Shown here: one piece after another, positions 37,164 to 45,993 of the stretch | How positions within the stretch are numbered: position 1 is the stretch's first letter | How the letters are laid out: each line of letters begins with the position of its first letter | Source: RYN-133 sp963708645 | Lineage (GTDB): Bacteria; Actinomycetota; Actinomycetes; Mycobacteriales; Jatrophihabitantaceae | Assembly (NCBI GenBank): GCA_963708645.1 | Contig: CAVPTA010000010.1 | Location: 1-64,000, forward strand | DNA length: 64,000 nt | Direction: 5' to 3' | Position numbers and translations under genes: made by a program | The notes under the pieces: generated by a model | Told to the model about the DNA's origin: nothing | Seen by the model: only the letters and a program-made list of their open reading frames with translations | The model's database searches: none

Positions 37164-37270
37164 GCGAGTGCTCCTGCGGGGGGATGAGACTCGGGACTTA
37201 ACGTGAATCTTACAACAACGGCGCCGGATTGCACGCCTACAGAGCCTCATCGGCAGGCGCGGGCCATCCG

Positions 37271-37284
37271 TAAACTGAAATCCG
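37271..37284 (+). promoter_or_regulatory. Candidate leaderless promoter of the his operon
   Basis: TAAACT at 37271-37276 is a good actinobacterial -10 box. Seven bases later comes GTGATG (37284-37289), so transcription would begin at or next to the hisD start codon and give a leaderless mRNA. No clear -35 box is seen and no ribosome site precedes the start, which fits this reading. Confidence 0.45.
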
Positions 37285-37286
37285 TG

Positions 37287-38582
37287 ATGCGTCAGCTCGA
37301 CCTGCGCTCGACCGCGGTTGCGGAGCTTCGCCGCGTGCTACCGCGGGCCGAGGTCGATGTGGCCGCCGCGCTGGCCGTCGTGAGCCCGCTGGTCGCCGAT
37401 GTCGCCGCCCGCGGCTACCCGGCCGTGCGCGAGGCCACGCTGCGTTTCGACGGCGTCGACGTTGCGAGCCCCACGGTGCCGGCCGCCGCGCTGACCGACG
37501 CGCTCGAGCGGCTCGACCCGACCGTTCGGGCCGCGCTCGAGGAGTCGATCCGGCGCGCCCGCATCGTCCACGAAGCCCAGCGGCGCGAGCAGGTGCACGT
37601 CGACGTCGTGGCCGGCGGGACGGTCACCGAACGGTGGATCCCGGTCGGGCGGGTGGGGCTCTACGTCCCCGGCGGGCTGGCCGTCTACCCGTCCAGCGTG
37701 GTCATGAACGTCGTCCCCGCCCAGGTCGCCGGTGTTAGCTCGATCGCGGTGTTCAGTCCCGCGCAGAGGGAATTCGAGGGACGCCCGCACCCGACGATCC
37801 TTGCGGCGTGCGCGCTGCTCGGCGTCGATGAGGTCTATGCGGTCGGGGGAGCGCAGGCAATTGCGCTCGCTGCCTACGGCGACGCGGGCCTGGGCATCGA
37901 TCCGGTCGACGTGATCACCGGCCCGGGCAACATCTACGTGGCGGCCGCCAAACGGCTCGTTCGCGGGGTGGTCGGCATCGACTCCGAAGCGGGCCCGACC
38001 GAGATTGCGATTCTCGCCGACGACAGCGCCGACCCCGTCCACGTCGCCGCCGACCTGATCAGCCAGGCCGAGCACGACACGATGGCTGCGTCGGTACTGG
38101 TCACCGACTCCGCCGAGTTGCTCGCCGCGGTCGGCATCGAGGTCGAGCGGCAGGTGGGCCTGACCAAGCACGTCGAGCGGGTCACCGCTGCGCTGTCGGG
38201 CACCCAGTCGGCGCTGTGCCTGGTCAGCGACCTCGAGCAGGGTCTCGCGGTGGTCGACGCGTACGCCGCCGAGCACCTCGAGGTGATCACCGCCGACGCC
38301 CGCTGGTGGGCCGAGCGGGTGACCAACGCCGGCGCCATCTTCGTCGGGCCGCACGCGCCGGTGTCACTCGGCGACTACTGCGCCGGGTCGAACCACGTGC
38401 TGCCCACCGGCGGCACCGGTCGGCACTCGTCCGGGCTGTCCGTGCAGTCGTTCCTCAAGGGGGTGCACCTGGTCGAGTACGACGCCGCTGCCCTGGCCGA
38501 GGTCGCGCCCCACGTGCTCGCGCTGTCGGCTGCCGAAGACCTGCCGGCGCACGGCGCCGCCGTCTCGGTTCGAATCTCGTGA
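37287..38582 (+). CDS. hisD: Histidinol dehydrogenase
   Basis: HisD is the zinc- and NAD-dependent enzyme that oxidises L-histidinol to histidine in two steps, the last step of the pathway. The ATG at 37287 (or GTG at 37284) gives about 431 residues. Family blocks include VGRVGLYVPGGLAVYPSSV, AVGGAQAIALAAYG, VDVITGPGNIYVAAAKR, DSEAGPTEIAILAD, the zinc-ligand region DLISQAEHD, and SLGDYCAGSNHVLPTGG. It is the first gene of the his cluster and is followed by hisC with a 4-bp overlap. Confidence 0.97.
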   Translation: MRQLDLRSTAVAELRRVLPRAEVDVAAALAVVSPLVADVAARGYPAVREATLRFDGVDVASPTVPAAALTDALERLDPTVRAALEESIRRARIVHEAQRREQVHVDVVAGGTVTERWIPVGRVGLYVPGGLAVYPSSVVMNVVPAQVAGVSSIAVFSPAQREFEGRPHPTILAACALLGVDEVYAVGGAQAIALAAYGDAGLGIDPVDVITGPGNIYVAAAKRLVRGVVGIDSEAGPTEIAILADDSADPVHVAADLISQAEHDTMAASVLVTDSAELLAAVGIEVERQVGLTKHVERVTAALSGTQSALCLVSDLEQGLAVVDAYAAEHLEVITADARWWAERVTNAGAIFVGPHAPVSLGDYCAGSNHVLPTGGTGRHSSGLSVQSFLKGVHLVEYDAAALAEVAPHVLALSAAEDLPAHGAAVSVRIS

Positions 38583-39664
38583 GCATCGACGACCTCCCCC
38601 TGCGCGACGAGCTGCGGGGGGAGCAGCCCTACGGTGCTCCGCAGCTCGACGTTGCCGTGCAGCTGAATGTCAACGAGAACCCCTACCCGCCCGGCGCCGA
38701 GGTCGTCGCCGACGTCGCGGCGGCCGTTGCCGAGACCGCGCGCTCGCTCAACCGCTATCCCGACCGCGACGCCGTCGCGTTGCGTGCCGACCTGGCGGCC
38801 TACCTCAACGCCGACGGCGGTGAACGGTTGAGCGCGCAGAACGTGTGGGCCGCGAACGGGTCGAACGAGGTGATGCTGCACGTGTTGCAGGCCTTCGCCG
38901 GGCCCGGGCGCACCGTCGTGTCGTTCGCGCCGACCTATTCGATGTATCCCGAGTACGCCCGCGACACGCACTCGCAGTGGGTGGTCGGGAGGCGTGCCGA
39001 GGATTTCACGATCGACCTCGCCGAGGCGCGCGAAGTGATCGCCGAGCACCGGCCGTCCGTCGTCCTGCTCGCTTCGCCCAACAACCCGACGGGGACGGCG
39101 TTGCCACTCGCCGACATCGAGGCGTTGCTCGAAGTCGCGCCGGGGATGGTCGTCGTCGACGAGGCCTACGCCGAGTTCCGGCGCTCCGGAACGCCTAGCG
39201 CCCTGGCGCTGTTGCCGCGGTACCCGCGGCTGGCCGTCACCCGCACCATGTCCAAGGCGTTCGCGCTCGCCGGCGGACGCCTCGGGTACCTCGCCGCGTC
39301 GCCGGCCGTGGTCGACGCGCTGCGCATCGTCCGATTGCCGTATCACCTGTCGTCGGTGACGCAGGCGGTCGCTCGTGTTGCGCTCGCACACTCGTCCGCG
39401 CTGCTTGCCGCGGTCGACGAGCTGCGCGCCGAACGCGACCGCACTGTCGAGTGGCTGCGTTCGGTCGGGCTGCAGGCCGCAGACTCCGATGCGAACTTCG
39501 TCCTGTTCGGCACATTCGATGATCGGCACGCCGTATGGCAGGGCCTGCTCGACCGGGGCGTGCTCATCCGGGAAACTGGTCCCGACGGCTGGCTGCGGGT
39601 CTCGATGGGGACGCCCGCAGAGATGGCAGCCTTTCGAACCGCACTGCAGGAGGTTCGCTCATGA
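38579..39664 (+). CDS. hisC: Histidinol-phosphate aminotransferase
   Basis: HisC is the PLP-dependent aminotransferase that converts imidazole-acetol phosphate to histidinol phosphate. A GTG at 38579 overlaps the hisD stop (GTGA). The 361-residue product has the class II aminotransferase pattern: LNVNENPYPPG, NRYPDRDAVALR, AANGSNEVMLHVLQAF, LASPNNPTGTALP, VVDEAYAEF, the PLP lysine in TMSKAFALAGGRLGY, and the C-terminal arginine in GWLRVSMGTP. All signs point to an intact, operon-coupled gene. Confidence 0.96.
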   Translation: MSIDDLPLRDELRGEQPYGAPQLDVAVQLNVNENPYPPGAEVVADVAAAVAETARSLNRYPDRDAVALRADLAAYLNADGGERLSAQNVWAANGSNEVMLHVLQAFAGPGRTVVSFAPTYSMYPEYARDTHSQWVVGRRAEDFTIDLAEAREVIAEHRPSVVLLASPNNPTGTALPLADIEALLEVAPGMVVVDEAYAEFRRSGTPSALALLPRYPRLAVTRTMSKAFALAGGRLGYLAASPAVVDALRIVRLPYHLSSVTQAVARVALAHSSALLAAVDELRAERDRTVEWLRSVGLQAADSDANFVLFGTFDDRHAVWQGLLDRGVLIRETGPDGWLRVSMGTPAEMAAFRTALQEVRS

Positions 39665-40254
39665 CGCGCACGGGCCGTATCGAGCGCGCGACGCGCGAGA
39701 CGAAGGTGCTCGTCACGATCGACCTCGACGGCCACGGCCACACGGACGTGTCGACCGGTGTCGGTTTCTACGACCACATGCTGACCTCGTTCGGCAAGCA
39801 CGCGCTGTTCGACCTCACCGTGCAGGTCGAGGGTGACCTGCACATCGACGCGCACCACACCGTCGAGGACACCGCCATCGCCATCGGCCAGGCGTTCGCG
39901 CAGGCCGTCGGTGACAAGGCGGGCACGCGGCGCTTCGGCGACGCGATGATCCCGATGGACGAGTGCCTCGTGCAGGCCGCCGTCGATCTGTCCGGCCGTC
40001 CCTATCTCGTGCACCGCGAGCCCGAAGGTGCGCCGCCGACCATCGGCCCCGACTACGCGACCACGCTGACGCGGCACGTGTTCGAGTCGTTCACCTATCA
40101 CGCGGCGTTGGCGCTGCACGTCGTCGTCCACTCCGGACGCGACTGGCACCACGTGACCGAGGCGCAGTACAAGGCGGTCGCCCGGGCATTGCGCGCGGCG
40201 GTCGAGCTCGACCCGCGCGTCGACGGGGTGCCGTCCACGAAGGGCTCGCTATAA
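39661..40254 (+). CDS. hisB: Imidazoleglycerol-phosphate dehydratase
   Basis: HisB removes water from imidazole glycerol phosphate, using two manganese ions. The ATG at 39661 overlaps the hisC stop. The 197-residue single-domain enzyme has DVSTGVGFYDHMLTSFGKH, the metal-binding DLHIDAHHTVEDTAIAIG, and FESFTYHAALALHV. There is no fused phosphatase domain, as normal outside enterobacteria. The stop TAA (40252-40254) lies where a TGA overlapping the next start would be expected; see hisH. Confidence 0.97.
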   Translation: MTRTGRIERATRETKVLVTIDLDGHGHTDVSTGVGFYDHMLTSFGKHALFDLTVQVEGDLHIDAHHTVEDTAIAIGQAFAQAVGDKAGTRRFGDAMIPMDECLVQAAVDLSGRPYLVHREPEGAPPTIGPDYATTLTRHVFESFTYHAALALHVVVHSGRDWHHVTEAQYKAVARALRAAVELDPRVDGVPSTKGSL

Positions 40255-40856
40255 AGCGGGTCGTCGTCCTCGACTACGGATCGGGCAATCTCCGCTCCGC
40301 GCAGCGTGCCCTCGAACGGGTCGGGGCCGACGTGTCCGTGACTGCCTCGCCGTCCGAAGCCCTGGCAGCGGACGGGCTGGTCGTGCCGGGCGTCGGTGCG
40401 TTCGCCGCCTGCATGGCCGGGTTGGCCGCCGTGGACGGCGCGGCCACTGTCGCTGCCCGGTTGGCCGCGATGCGTCCCCTGCTCGGGATCTGCGTCGGCA
40501 TGCAGGTGCTGTTCGGCGCCGGAGTCGAGCACGGCGTCGAGACGGCCGGGCTGGGCGTGCTGCCCGGCCGGGTCGAAGCGTTGCAGGCGCCGGTGCTGCC
40601 GCACATGGGCTGGAACACCGTCGACATGTGCACGGGCTCGAACCTGTTCGCCGGCCTCGACGCGAGCACGCGGTTCTACTTCGTGCACTCCTATGCCGCG
40701 GGCCACACGTCCGGGCTGGTGTCGTACGCGACCCACGGGTCGTCGCGCTTCGCCGCCGCGGTCGAGGACGGGCTGGTGTCGGCGACCCAGTTCCATCCCG
40801 AGAAGTCCGGCGACGCCGGCGCGACCCTGCTCGAGAACTGGCTGGCCACGCTGTGA
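40251..40856 (+). CDS. hisH: Imidazole glycerol phosphate synthase, glutaminase subunit
   Basis: HisH hydrolyses glutamine and passes ammonia to HisF. The class I amidotransferase triad is visible: Cys in LLGICVGMQVLFG, and His and Glu in TQFHPEKSGDAG. The N terminus VVVLDYGSGNLRSAQRAL is canonical, but no ATG, GTG or TTG lies in frame in front of it. The only codon in the right place is ATA at 40251, inside CTATAAAG. CTATGAAG would give both a hisB TGA stop and a hisH ATG in the usual 4-bp overlap. Either the consensus has one wrong base or AUA is used as start. A 68-bp palindrome follows the stop. Confidence 0.93.
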   Translation: MKRVVVLDYGSGNLRSAQRALERVGADVSVTASPSEALAADGLVVPGVGAFAACMAGLAAVDGAATVAARLAAMRPLLGICVGMQVLFGAGVEHGVETAGLGVLPGRVEALQAPVLPHMGWNTVDMCTGSNLFAGLDASTRFYFVHSYAAGHTSGLVSYATHGSSRFAAAVEDGLVSATQFHPEKSGDAGATLLENWLATL

Positions 40857-40863
40857 CCCCTGG

Positions 40864-40931
40864 GACAGTGGTTAGTTCGGGCTGCAGTGGTCAGTTACAA
40901 CTGACCACTGCAGCCGAAACTAACCACTGTC
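40864..40931. repeat. 68-bp near-perfect palindrome downstream of hisH
   Basis: Two 33-bp arms (40864-40896 and 40899-40931) match as inverted repeats at 31 of 33 positions around a 2-base centre. Both arms contain CTGCAGTGGTCAGTT and GACAGTGGTTAGTT or their complements. It begins 7 bp after the hisH stop and ends 22 bp before the next start. No T run follows it. It could be a strong bidirectional hairpin terminator, an attenuator splitting the his operon, or a small palindromic insertion element. No other copy was seen. Confidence 0.9.
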
Positions 40932-40953
40932 GGGACGGGCGGGGGGTGGCGTC

Positions 40954-41289
40954 GTGAGCAAGGAGCGCGCCCGGGCGCGGGCGGTGCGCGAGGCCGCAGC
41001 GGCGCAGAGGGCGGCCGCCGATCGCGAGCGTCGCGACAAGGACGCTGCGCGTCAGCGCCGCCGCGAACGGCGCGACCTGGCGTGGCGGCGCAACCGGCTG
41101 TGGTCACACGGATCCGGCTATCGCCGGCGCAAGGAGTCGATCGCCGCGCTGCTCACCCTCGACTTCGTCCTGCTGCTGCTCGCGTATCTGCTGACCAGTT
41201 CGTTCTCTGCGGTGCTGCTCGTGTTGCTCGTGCTCATCATCGCCACGCCGGCGCTGGCGATCCTGACCTCTGATCGGAACCGTAAATGA
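40954..41289 (+). CDS. Small basic membrane protein between hisH and hisA
   Basis: A GTG at 40954 gives 111 residues: a very basic, Arg/Ala-rich N-terminal helix (RARAVREAAAAQRAA, RQRRRERRDLAWRRNR), then two membrane helices (LLTLDFVLLLLAYLLT and AVLLVLLVLIIATPALAIL) and a short basic tail. Its stop overlaps the hisA start. No family was recognised with certainty; small membrane proteins in this his-operon position are common in actinobacteria. It is unlikely to take part in histidine synthesis itself. Confidence 0.7.
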   Translation: MSKERARARAVREAAAAQRAAADRERRDKDAARQRRRERRDLAWRRNRLWSHGSGYRRRKESIAALLTLDFVLLLLAYLLTSSFSAVLLVLLVLIIATPALAILTSDRNRK

Positions 41290-41999
41290 CCCTGACCCTG
41301 CTTCCAGCCGTCGACGTCGCGGACGGTGCAGCCGTGCGTCTCGTCCAGGGCGAAGCCGGATCGGAGACCTCCTACGGCGATCCGTTGGCGGCTGCGCTCA
41401 CGTGGCAGCGCGACGGGGCCGAGTGGATCCACCTCGTCGATCTCGACGCCGCATTCGGTCGCGGCGACAACCGCGACCTCCTCGTCGATGTCGTCGCGCG
41501 CCTCGACGTTGCTGTCGAACTGTCGGGCGGCATACGCGACGACGCGTCGCTGACGGCCGCCTTGGCGACCGGCTGCGCCCGCGTCAACCTCGGCACCGCT
41601 GCGCTCGAATCACCCGACTGGGTGCGGTCGGCGATCGCCGAACACGGCGACAAGATCGCGGTCGGGCTCGACGTACGCGGGACGACGCTCGCCGCCCGCG
41701 GCTGGACGCAGGACGGCGGCGATCTCTGGGAGACGATGGCACGCCTCGACGCGGATGGTTGCGCCCGCTACGTCGTCACCGACGTGCGTCGCGACGGCAC
41801 GCTCACCGGGCCGAACCTCGACCTGTTGCGTGACGTCTGCGCCCGCACCTCGGCCGCCGTCGTGGCCAGCGGCGGGGTGTCTTCGCTCGACGACCTGCGC
41901 GCGATCGCCGACCTGGGGACCGTGGAAGGCGCCATCGTCGGCAAGGCGCTCTATGCGGGTGCGTTCACCCTTCCCGACGCGCTCCGGGCAGTTCGGTGA
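41286..41999 (+). CDS. priA: Phosphoribosyl isomerase A (HisA/PriA type)
   Basis: This (beta/alpha)8-barrel isomerase converts ProFAR to PRFAR in histidine synthesis. In many actinobacteria the same enzyme (PriA) also performs the TrpF step of tryptophan synthesis. The 237-residue product has LLPAVDVADGAAVRLVQGE with the catalytic Asp, VDLDAAFGRGDN, VELSGGIRDD, VTDVRRDGTLTGPN with the second Asp, and ASGGVSSLDDL. The window holds trpE, trpC, trpB and trpA but no trpF, which agrees with dual function. It is coupled by overlap to the gene before it and to hisF. Confidence 0.95.
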   Translation: MTLTLLPAVDVADGAAVRLVQGEAGSETSYGDPLAAALTWQRDGAEWIHLVDLDAAFGRGDNRDLLVDVVARLDVAVELSGGIRDDASLTAALATGCARVNLGTAALESPDWVRSAIAEHGDKIAVGLDVRGTTLAARGWTQDGGDLWETMARLDADGCARYVVTDVRRDGTLTGPNLDLLRDVCARTSAAVVASGGVSSLDDLRAIADLGTVEGAIVGKALYAGAFTLPDALRAVR

Positions 42000-42755
42000 G
42001 CGTTGCCGTCCGTGTCATCCCGTGCCTCGACGTCGACGCCGGACGTGTCGTCAAGGGCGTCAACTTCGTCGGGTTGCGCGACGCCGGCGACCCCGTCGAA
42101 CTGGCCCGGCGCTACGACGAGCAGGGCGCCGATGAGCTCACGTTCCTCGACATCACCGCGTCCAGCGGCGAGCGCGAGACGACCTATGAGGTCGTGCGAC
42201 GCACCGCCGAACAGGTGTTCATCCCGCTCACCGTCGGCGGCGGTGTGCGGACGGTCGCCGACGTCGACGCGCTGTTGCGCGCCGGCGCGGACAAGGTCGG
42301 CGTGAACACCGCCGCCATCGCGCGTCCCGAGCTGCTCACTGAGATCGCCGAGCGGTTCGGACGCCAGGTGCTCGTGCTCTCGGTCGACGCGCGCCGCGCC
42401 GAGACGCCGTCCGGCTTCGAGGTGACCACGCACGGTGGACGCCGCGGTACCGGCATCGACGCGGTGGCGTGGGCGCAGCAGGCGGCCGAGCTCGGCGCGG
42501 GCGAGATCCTGCTCAACTCGATGGACGCTGACGGGACCAAGGACGGCTACGACCTGCCGCTCGATCCGGCTGGTGCGCGCTGCCGTGACGGTGCCGGTGA
42601 TCGCGAGCGGGGGAGCGGGCAAGGTCGCCGACTTCGCCCCGGCAGTGCAGGCCGGCGCCGACGCGGTGCTCGCCGCGAGCGTGTTCCACTTCGGCGCCCT
42701 GACCATCGGCGAGGTCAAGGACTCGCTGCGAGCGGCCGAGCTCGAGGTTCGGTAG
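41996..42755 (+). CDS. hisF: Imidazole glycerol phosphate synthase, cyclase subunit (one frameshift)
   Basis: HisF uses ammonia from HisH to form imidazole glycerol phosphate and AICAR. The GTG at 41996 overlaps the hisA stop. Blocks seen are VIPCLDVDAGRVVKGVNF (first catalytic Asp), FLDITASSGERETTYEVV, TVGGGVRTVADVDALLRAGADKV, LNSMDADGTKDGYDLPL (second catalytic Asp), VIASGGAGKVADF and GADAVLAASVFHFG. One base slip near 42568 breaks the frame after DGYDLPL; correction restores the barrel end to a stop at 42755. The 3' end overlaps the convergent MFS gene by 41 bp. hisI follows only after a 5.5-kb insert. Confidence 0.96.
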
Positions 42756-43964
42756 TCCGGAACAGGACGAACGCTGCGACGGCGCAGGCGGCTTCGAGCG
42801 CCACGGTCGAATTGAGCAGGATTCGCGGGTCGAGCACCTCGCCCAACGATCCGCCCACCAGCACGCTCACGAGCAGCGCGGTGCTGCTCAACGCGCCCAT
42901 CAGGCTAAAGACGCGGCCACGGAATTCGCCGGGAGTCGCGGTCTGGAGCAGCGTGATGAAGGCGACGAAGCCGGCCACGCCCGGCACGCCGACGGCCACC
43001 TCGAGGATGAAGTAGTACCCGAGCCCCTGGGTGACAACGGGCCGTTCCAGATGAAGAACTCGATCACGGGCGCCGCGACCAGTGACACCGTCAGCAGCGT
43101 CGCGGGGTGCCATTTCGCGGCGAAAGCTGCGACCGCGATTCCGGCAGGGATCGTGCCCAGCACCTGGAAGCTCCGGAAAACGCCGACGGCCGCGCTGCCG
43201 CGGTGCAGGTCCTGGACGAAGAACGCGATGATCAAGGCCAGGGCGATGCCCTGCGCGAGCTGGTTGATGACCACGAGCGCGAAGCAGTTGCGCAATTGCG
43301 GCGTGCGCCGCACAAGCGAAAGACCCTCGCGCCAGCGCCGCCAGCGTCCCTTGCCGTCCGAAGCGTCAACGCCCGGACGCATCGAGGTCGGGAAGCGTGG
43401 CGCGATGAGCAGCGCAGCCGCGACGAAGGTCAGCGAGTCGACCAGGACGACGCCTCCCAGCCCGACCGCACCGAGGACGATTCCGCCGCTCGCCGCGCCG
43501 ATGAGCTTCGACACCTCGTTGGACGTCGTCACCACGGTGTTGGTCCGGACCAGCTCGTCGGCGGCGACGAGCGACGGGATCAACGCACTCTGCGCCGGTC
43601 CCGCGAGCGTTCCGAGTGCCGACTGGACGGCCGAGACGAGATAGACCAGCCACAGCTGGCCCGTCCCGTGCACGGCAAGCAGCGGCAGCAGCAACACCGC
43701 CGAGGCGACGTTGGCGGCGATCAGCACCAGCCGGCGATCGAATCGATCGACGACCAGGCCGGAGAACTGCCCGACCACCAGCGCCGCGACGAGTTCGAGC
43801 GTCATCGTCGTCGCCGAGCTCAACGTCGAACCCGTCACCGTGTAGACGTAGATCGGTAGGGCGATCGCGAGGAGCCAGTCGCCGGTCACGGAAACGAGGC
43901 CCGCGCCGATCAGCCGCAGTACGGACGGGCGCGCGATCGTCGCGAGCCGCCCGGTCACCGGCAC
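42715..43964 (-). CDS. MFS transporter (one frameshift)
   Basis: A GTG at 43964 begins a roughly 415-residue protein with about 11-12 membrane helices. Recognisable major facilitator features are VTGDWLLAIALPIYVYTVTGS, the loop GLVVDRFDRRLVLI (the GxxxDRxxRR motif), LVYLVSAVQSALGTLAGPAQ and GEFRGRVFSLMG in the C-terminal half. The frame changes near 43045. The pattern is that of the enterobactin-exporter-like/MFS_3 drug efflux group. Upstream it seems fused to the preceding gene, but that is due to a frameshift over the neighbour's stop. Confidence 0.88.
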
Positions 43965-43965
43965 C

Positions 43966-44605
43966 TCAGATGGCGATATCGGCGCTGCGGACCCGTTCGA
44001 TCGCCTCGGCCGTCCCTCGTAGTCGACCCGCGCGACCTGCTGGCGGCCGAAGGCGACCAGCGCGAGCTCCTCAGGAGGTCCGCTGACCGTCACCGCGGCG
44101 TCACCGCGGCCCACCGACACCTCGCCGTGGTCGGGCCAGACCAACCGCACCGGAACCGGAACCGCCCGCAGGGTCAGGCGCGCGCCGACGCGCAGCCGCG
44201 ACCAGACCGCCGCCTGTCGCTGGGTCGGCAGCACGCGGGGCACCCACCCGTCCGCGGCGCGTCGCACGTCCTCGTGATGGATCAGGTACTCGAGCAGGTT
44301 CACCGCCTCCCGCGCCGGCGGGAATGCGAACGGCGACCAGAGCGGCGGGCCGTCGGCAAAGGCTGCGACGATCTCGCGGTAGGGCGTGCGGGCGACGATA
44401 GCCGTCCAGCGCGCGCTGGGCGACGGCGTTCGCGCGCTCGGACGGCACCCGGCCGAGCACCTCGGTCGACCGAGCGCTCGCGCAGCACGAGGTGGGCCGC
44501 GAGCTGGGCCGCCGACCACTCGCCGCACAGCGTTGCGGCGGTCGGTTCGGTGCTTCGGAGGGTTTCGGCGAGTTCGACTCGCTCTTGAAGCGCGTGTCCA
44601 GGCAT
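43966..44605 (-). CDS. Maleylpyruvate isomerase-like mycothiol-dependent family protein (TIGR03085-like, frameshifted)
   Basis: The start at 44605 gives MPGHALQERVELAETL, then CGEWSAAQLAAHLVLRERS, the helical-bundle pattern of the mycothiol-dependent DinB-like family, with a metal His in LAAHLV. The frame breaks near 44480 and 44390, then continues TPYREIVAAFADGPPLWSPF, LLEYLIHHEDVRRAADGW and VSVGRGDAAVTVSGPPEELALVAFG. The last slip near 43990 hides the stop; corrected, the protein ends PEAIERVRSADIAI at 43966, 2 bp before the MFS start. Substrate is unknown. Mycothiol is the actinobacterial thiol, which fits the host. Confidence 0.7.
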
Positions 44606-44627
44606 GGTCTGACTCTAGAATCCGCTC

Positions 44628-45177
44628 GTGCCCAGACCCGCAGACGATGACGACATCGATCGCGAAGCCCCGCCCGCCGTGATCGGGGCGGTCGCGGCCG
44701 GTGTCGCGCCGCTCCCGTTCCTGGCGGTCTACGCCGTGCTGTTCATCGTGCGCGGCACCGTGCATCCGGTGACCCCGCCCGACATCGGCAACAGCAAGAC
44801 CGCGGAGCTGATCGCCGGTCTGATCGCGCTCGCGCTGTTCATCATCGGTTCGCTCGCCGCATTGTGGCTGCTTGACGGTCGGCGACGTTGGCTGTTCGTC
44901 GCGTGCCAGGTGGCGTTGCTCGCGACCTCGGTCTACTTCATCGTCGACCGCAACAGCGGGTCGCTCGACGATCCCGATCCTGCTCGGCATCACGTCGCTG
45001 GTCTCGCTGGTGCTGACGATGATCCCGGCCACCTGGGAGCACCTGCGCCAGGACGTGCCGCCGTGGCTTCGGCGGGGCCGCGGCGACCGCGCCTACGCCG
45101 AAATGCCCGCCGGGTCGCGTGCCGCCGGACCGGCCCATGACCGCCTGCCCGAACCGAGACAGGAGCACATACCCTAG
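44628..45177 (+). CDS. Membrane protein of unknown function (one frameshift)
   Basis: A GTG at 44628 opens a protein with an acidic start (RPADDDDIDREAPPAV) and four predicted helices: GAVAAGVAPLPFLAVYAVLF, AGLIALALFIIGSLAALWLL, WLFVACQVALLATSVYFIV and LGITSLVSLVLTMIPATW. The frame changes near 44975 between SGSLDDP and ILLGITS. The C-terminal tail is polar (PPWLRRGRGDRAYAEMP). No family was recognised. It is divergent from the maleylpyruvate isomerase-like gene, with only 22 bp between the starts. Confidence 0.6.
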
Positions 45178-45272
45178 TCACAGCAAGCGCCCAGCCTCGA
45201 CTCAGCGCCATCCCTCAGTCTGAGTACAGCCAACGCTTACCGCGGATGCCCACGCTGGTTCGAGGAGAGAAG

Positions 45273-45989
45273 ATGAGTGCAGCGATGACGACAGGAATGT
45301 CCACCAAACGCCGGGTCCTGGTTGTCGACGACGAAGAGAACGTGACCCACCTGGTGTCGTCCGCGCTGCGCTTCGACGGCTTCGAGACGCTGACTGCCGA
45401 GAACGGCAACGACGCGCTGGCCAAGATCGCTCAGTACGACCCCGACCTGGTCGTCCTCGACGTGATGATGCCGGGACGAGACGGCTTCGGCGTCCTGCAG
45501 GAGCTGCGCGCCGCGGGATCGCAGGTGCCGGTCATCTTCCTCACCGCGCGCGACACCGCCGGCGACCGGGTGGGCGGGCTGCGCGCCGGCGCCGACGACT
45601 ACGTCGTCAAGCCGTTCTCGATCGAGGAACTGCTCGCCCGGGTGCATGCCGTGCTGCGCCGCTCCGCGCCCGACGAGGGACGCGACGGCGTGCTGCGCAT
45701 CGCCGACCTCGAGCTGGACGAGAACAGCCACGAGGTGGCCCGCGCCGGCGTCGAGGTGCACCTGACCGCGACCGAGTTCGAACTGCTGCGCTACCTCATG
45801 CGCAACGAGCGGGTCGTGCTGTCGAAGGCGCAGATCCTCGACCGGGTCTGGAAGTACGACTTCCAGGGCCAGTCGAACATCGTCGAGCTCTACATCGGGT
45901 ACCTGCGCAAGAAGGTCGACTCGGTCGAGCCCAAGCTCATCCACACGATCCGCGGCGCCGGTTACGTGATCAAGGCTCCACGCGCGTGA
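45273..45989 (+). CDS. OmpR-family response regulator
   Basis: The ATG at 45273 is preceded by CGAGGAGAG. The 238-residue regulator has a receiver domain with the acidic pair in VLVVDDEE, phosphoacceptor Asp63 in VVLDVMMPGRDG, Thr in FLTARDT and Lys in YVVKPFSIEELLARV. An OmpR winged-helix domain follows (LTATEFELLRYLMRNERVVLSKAQIL, NIVELYIGYLRKKVD, IRGAGYVIK). It is close in pattern to MprA/TcrA-type regulators. The histidine kinase gene follows after 4 bp and is its evident partner. The signal is unknown. Confidence 0.95.
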   Translation: MSAAMTTGMSTKRRVLVVDDEENVTHLVSSALRFDGFETLTAENGNDALAKIAQYDPDLVVLDVMMPGRDGFGVLQELRAAGSQVPVIFLTARDTAGDRVGGLRAGADDYVVKPFSIEELLARVHAVLRRSAPDEGRDGVLRIADLELDENSHEVARAGVEVHLTATEFELLRYLMRNERVVLSKAQILDRVWKYDFQGQSNIVELYIGYLRKKVDSVEPKLIHTIRGAGYVIKAPRA

Positions 45990-45993
45990 ACCC

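Noticed and set aside
42900..45032. 710-residue isomerase-MFS fusion protein
   Set aside because: One base change restores separate stop and start codons between the two genes, and the first part also contains unrelated upstream sequence.
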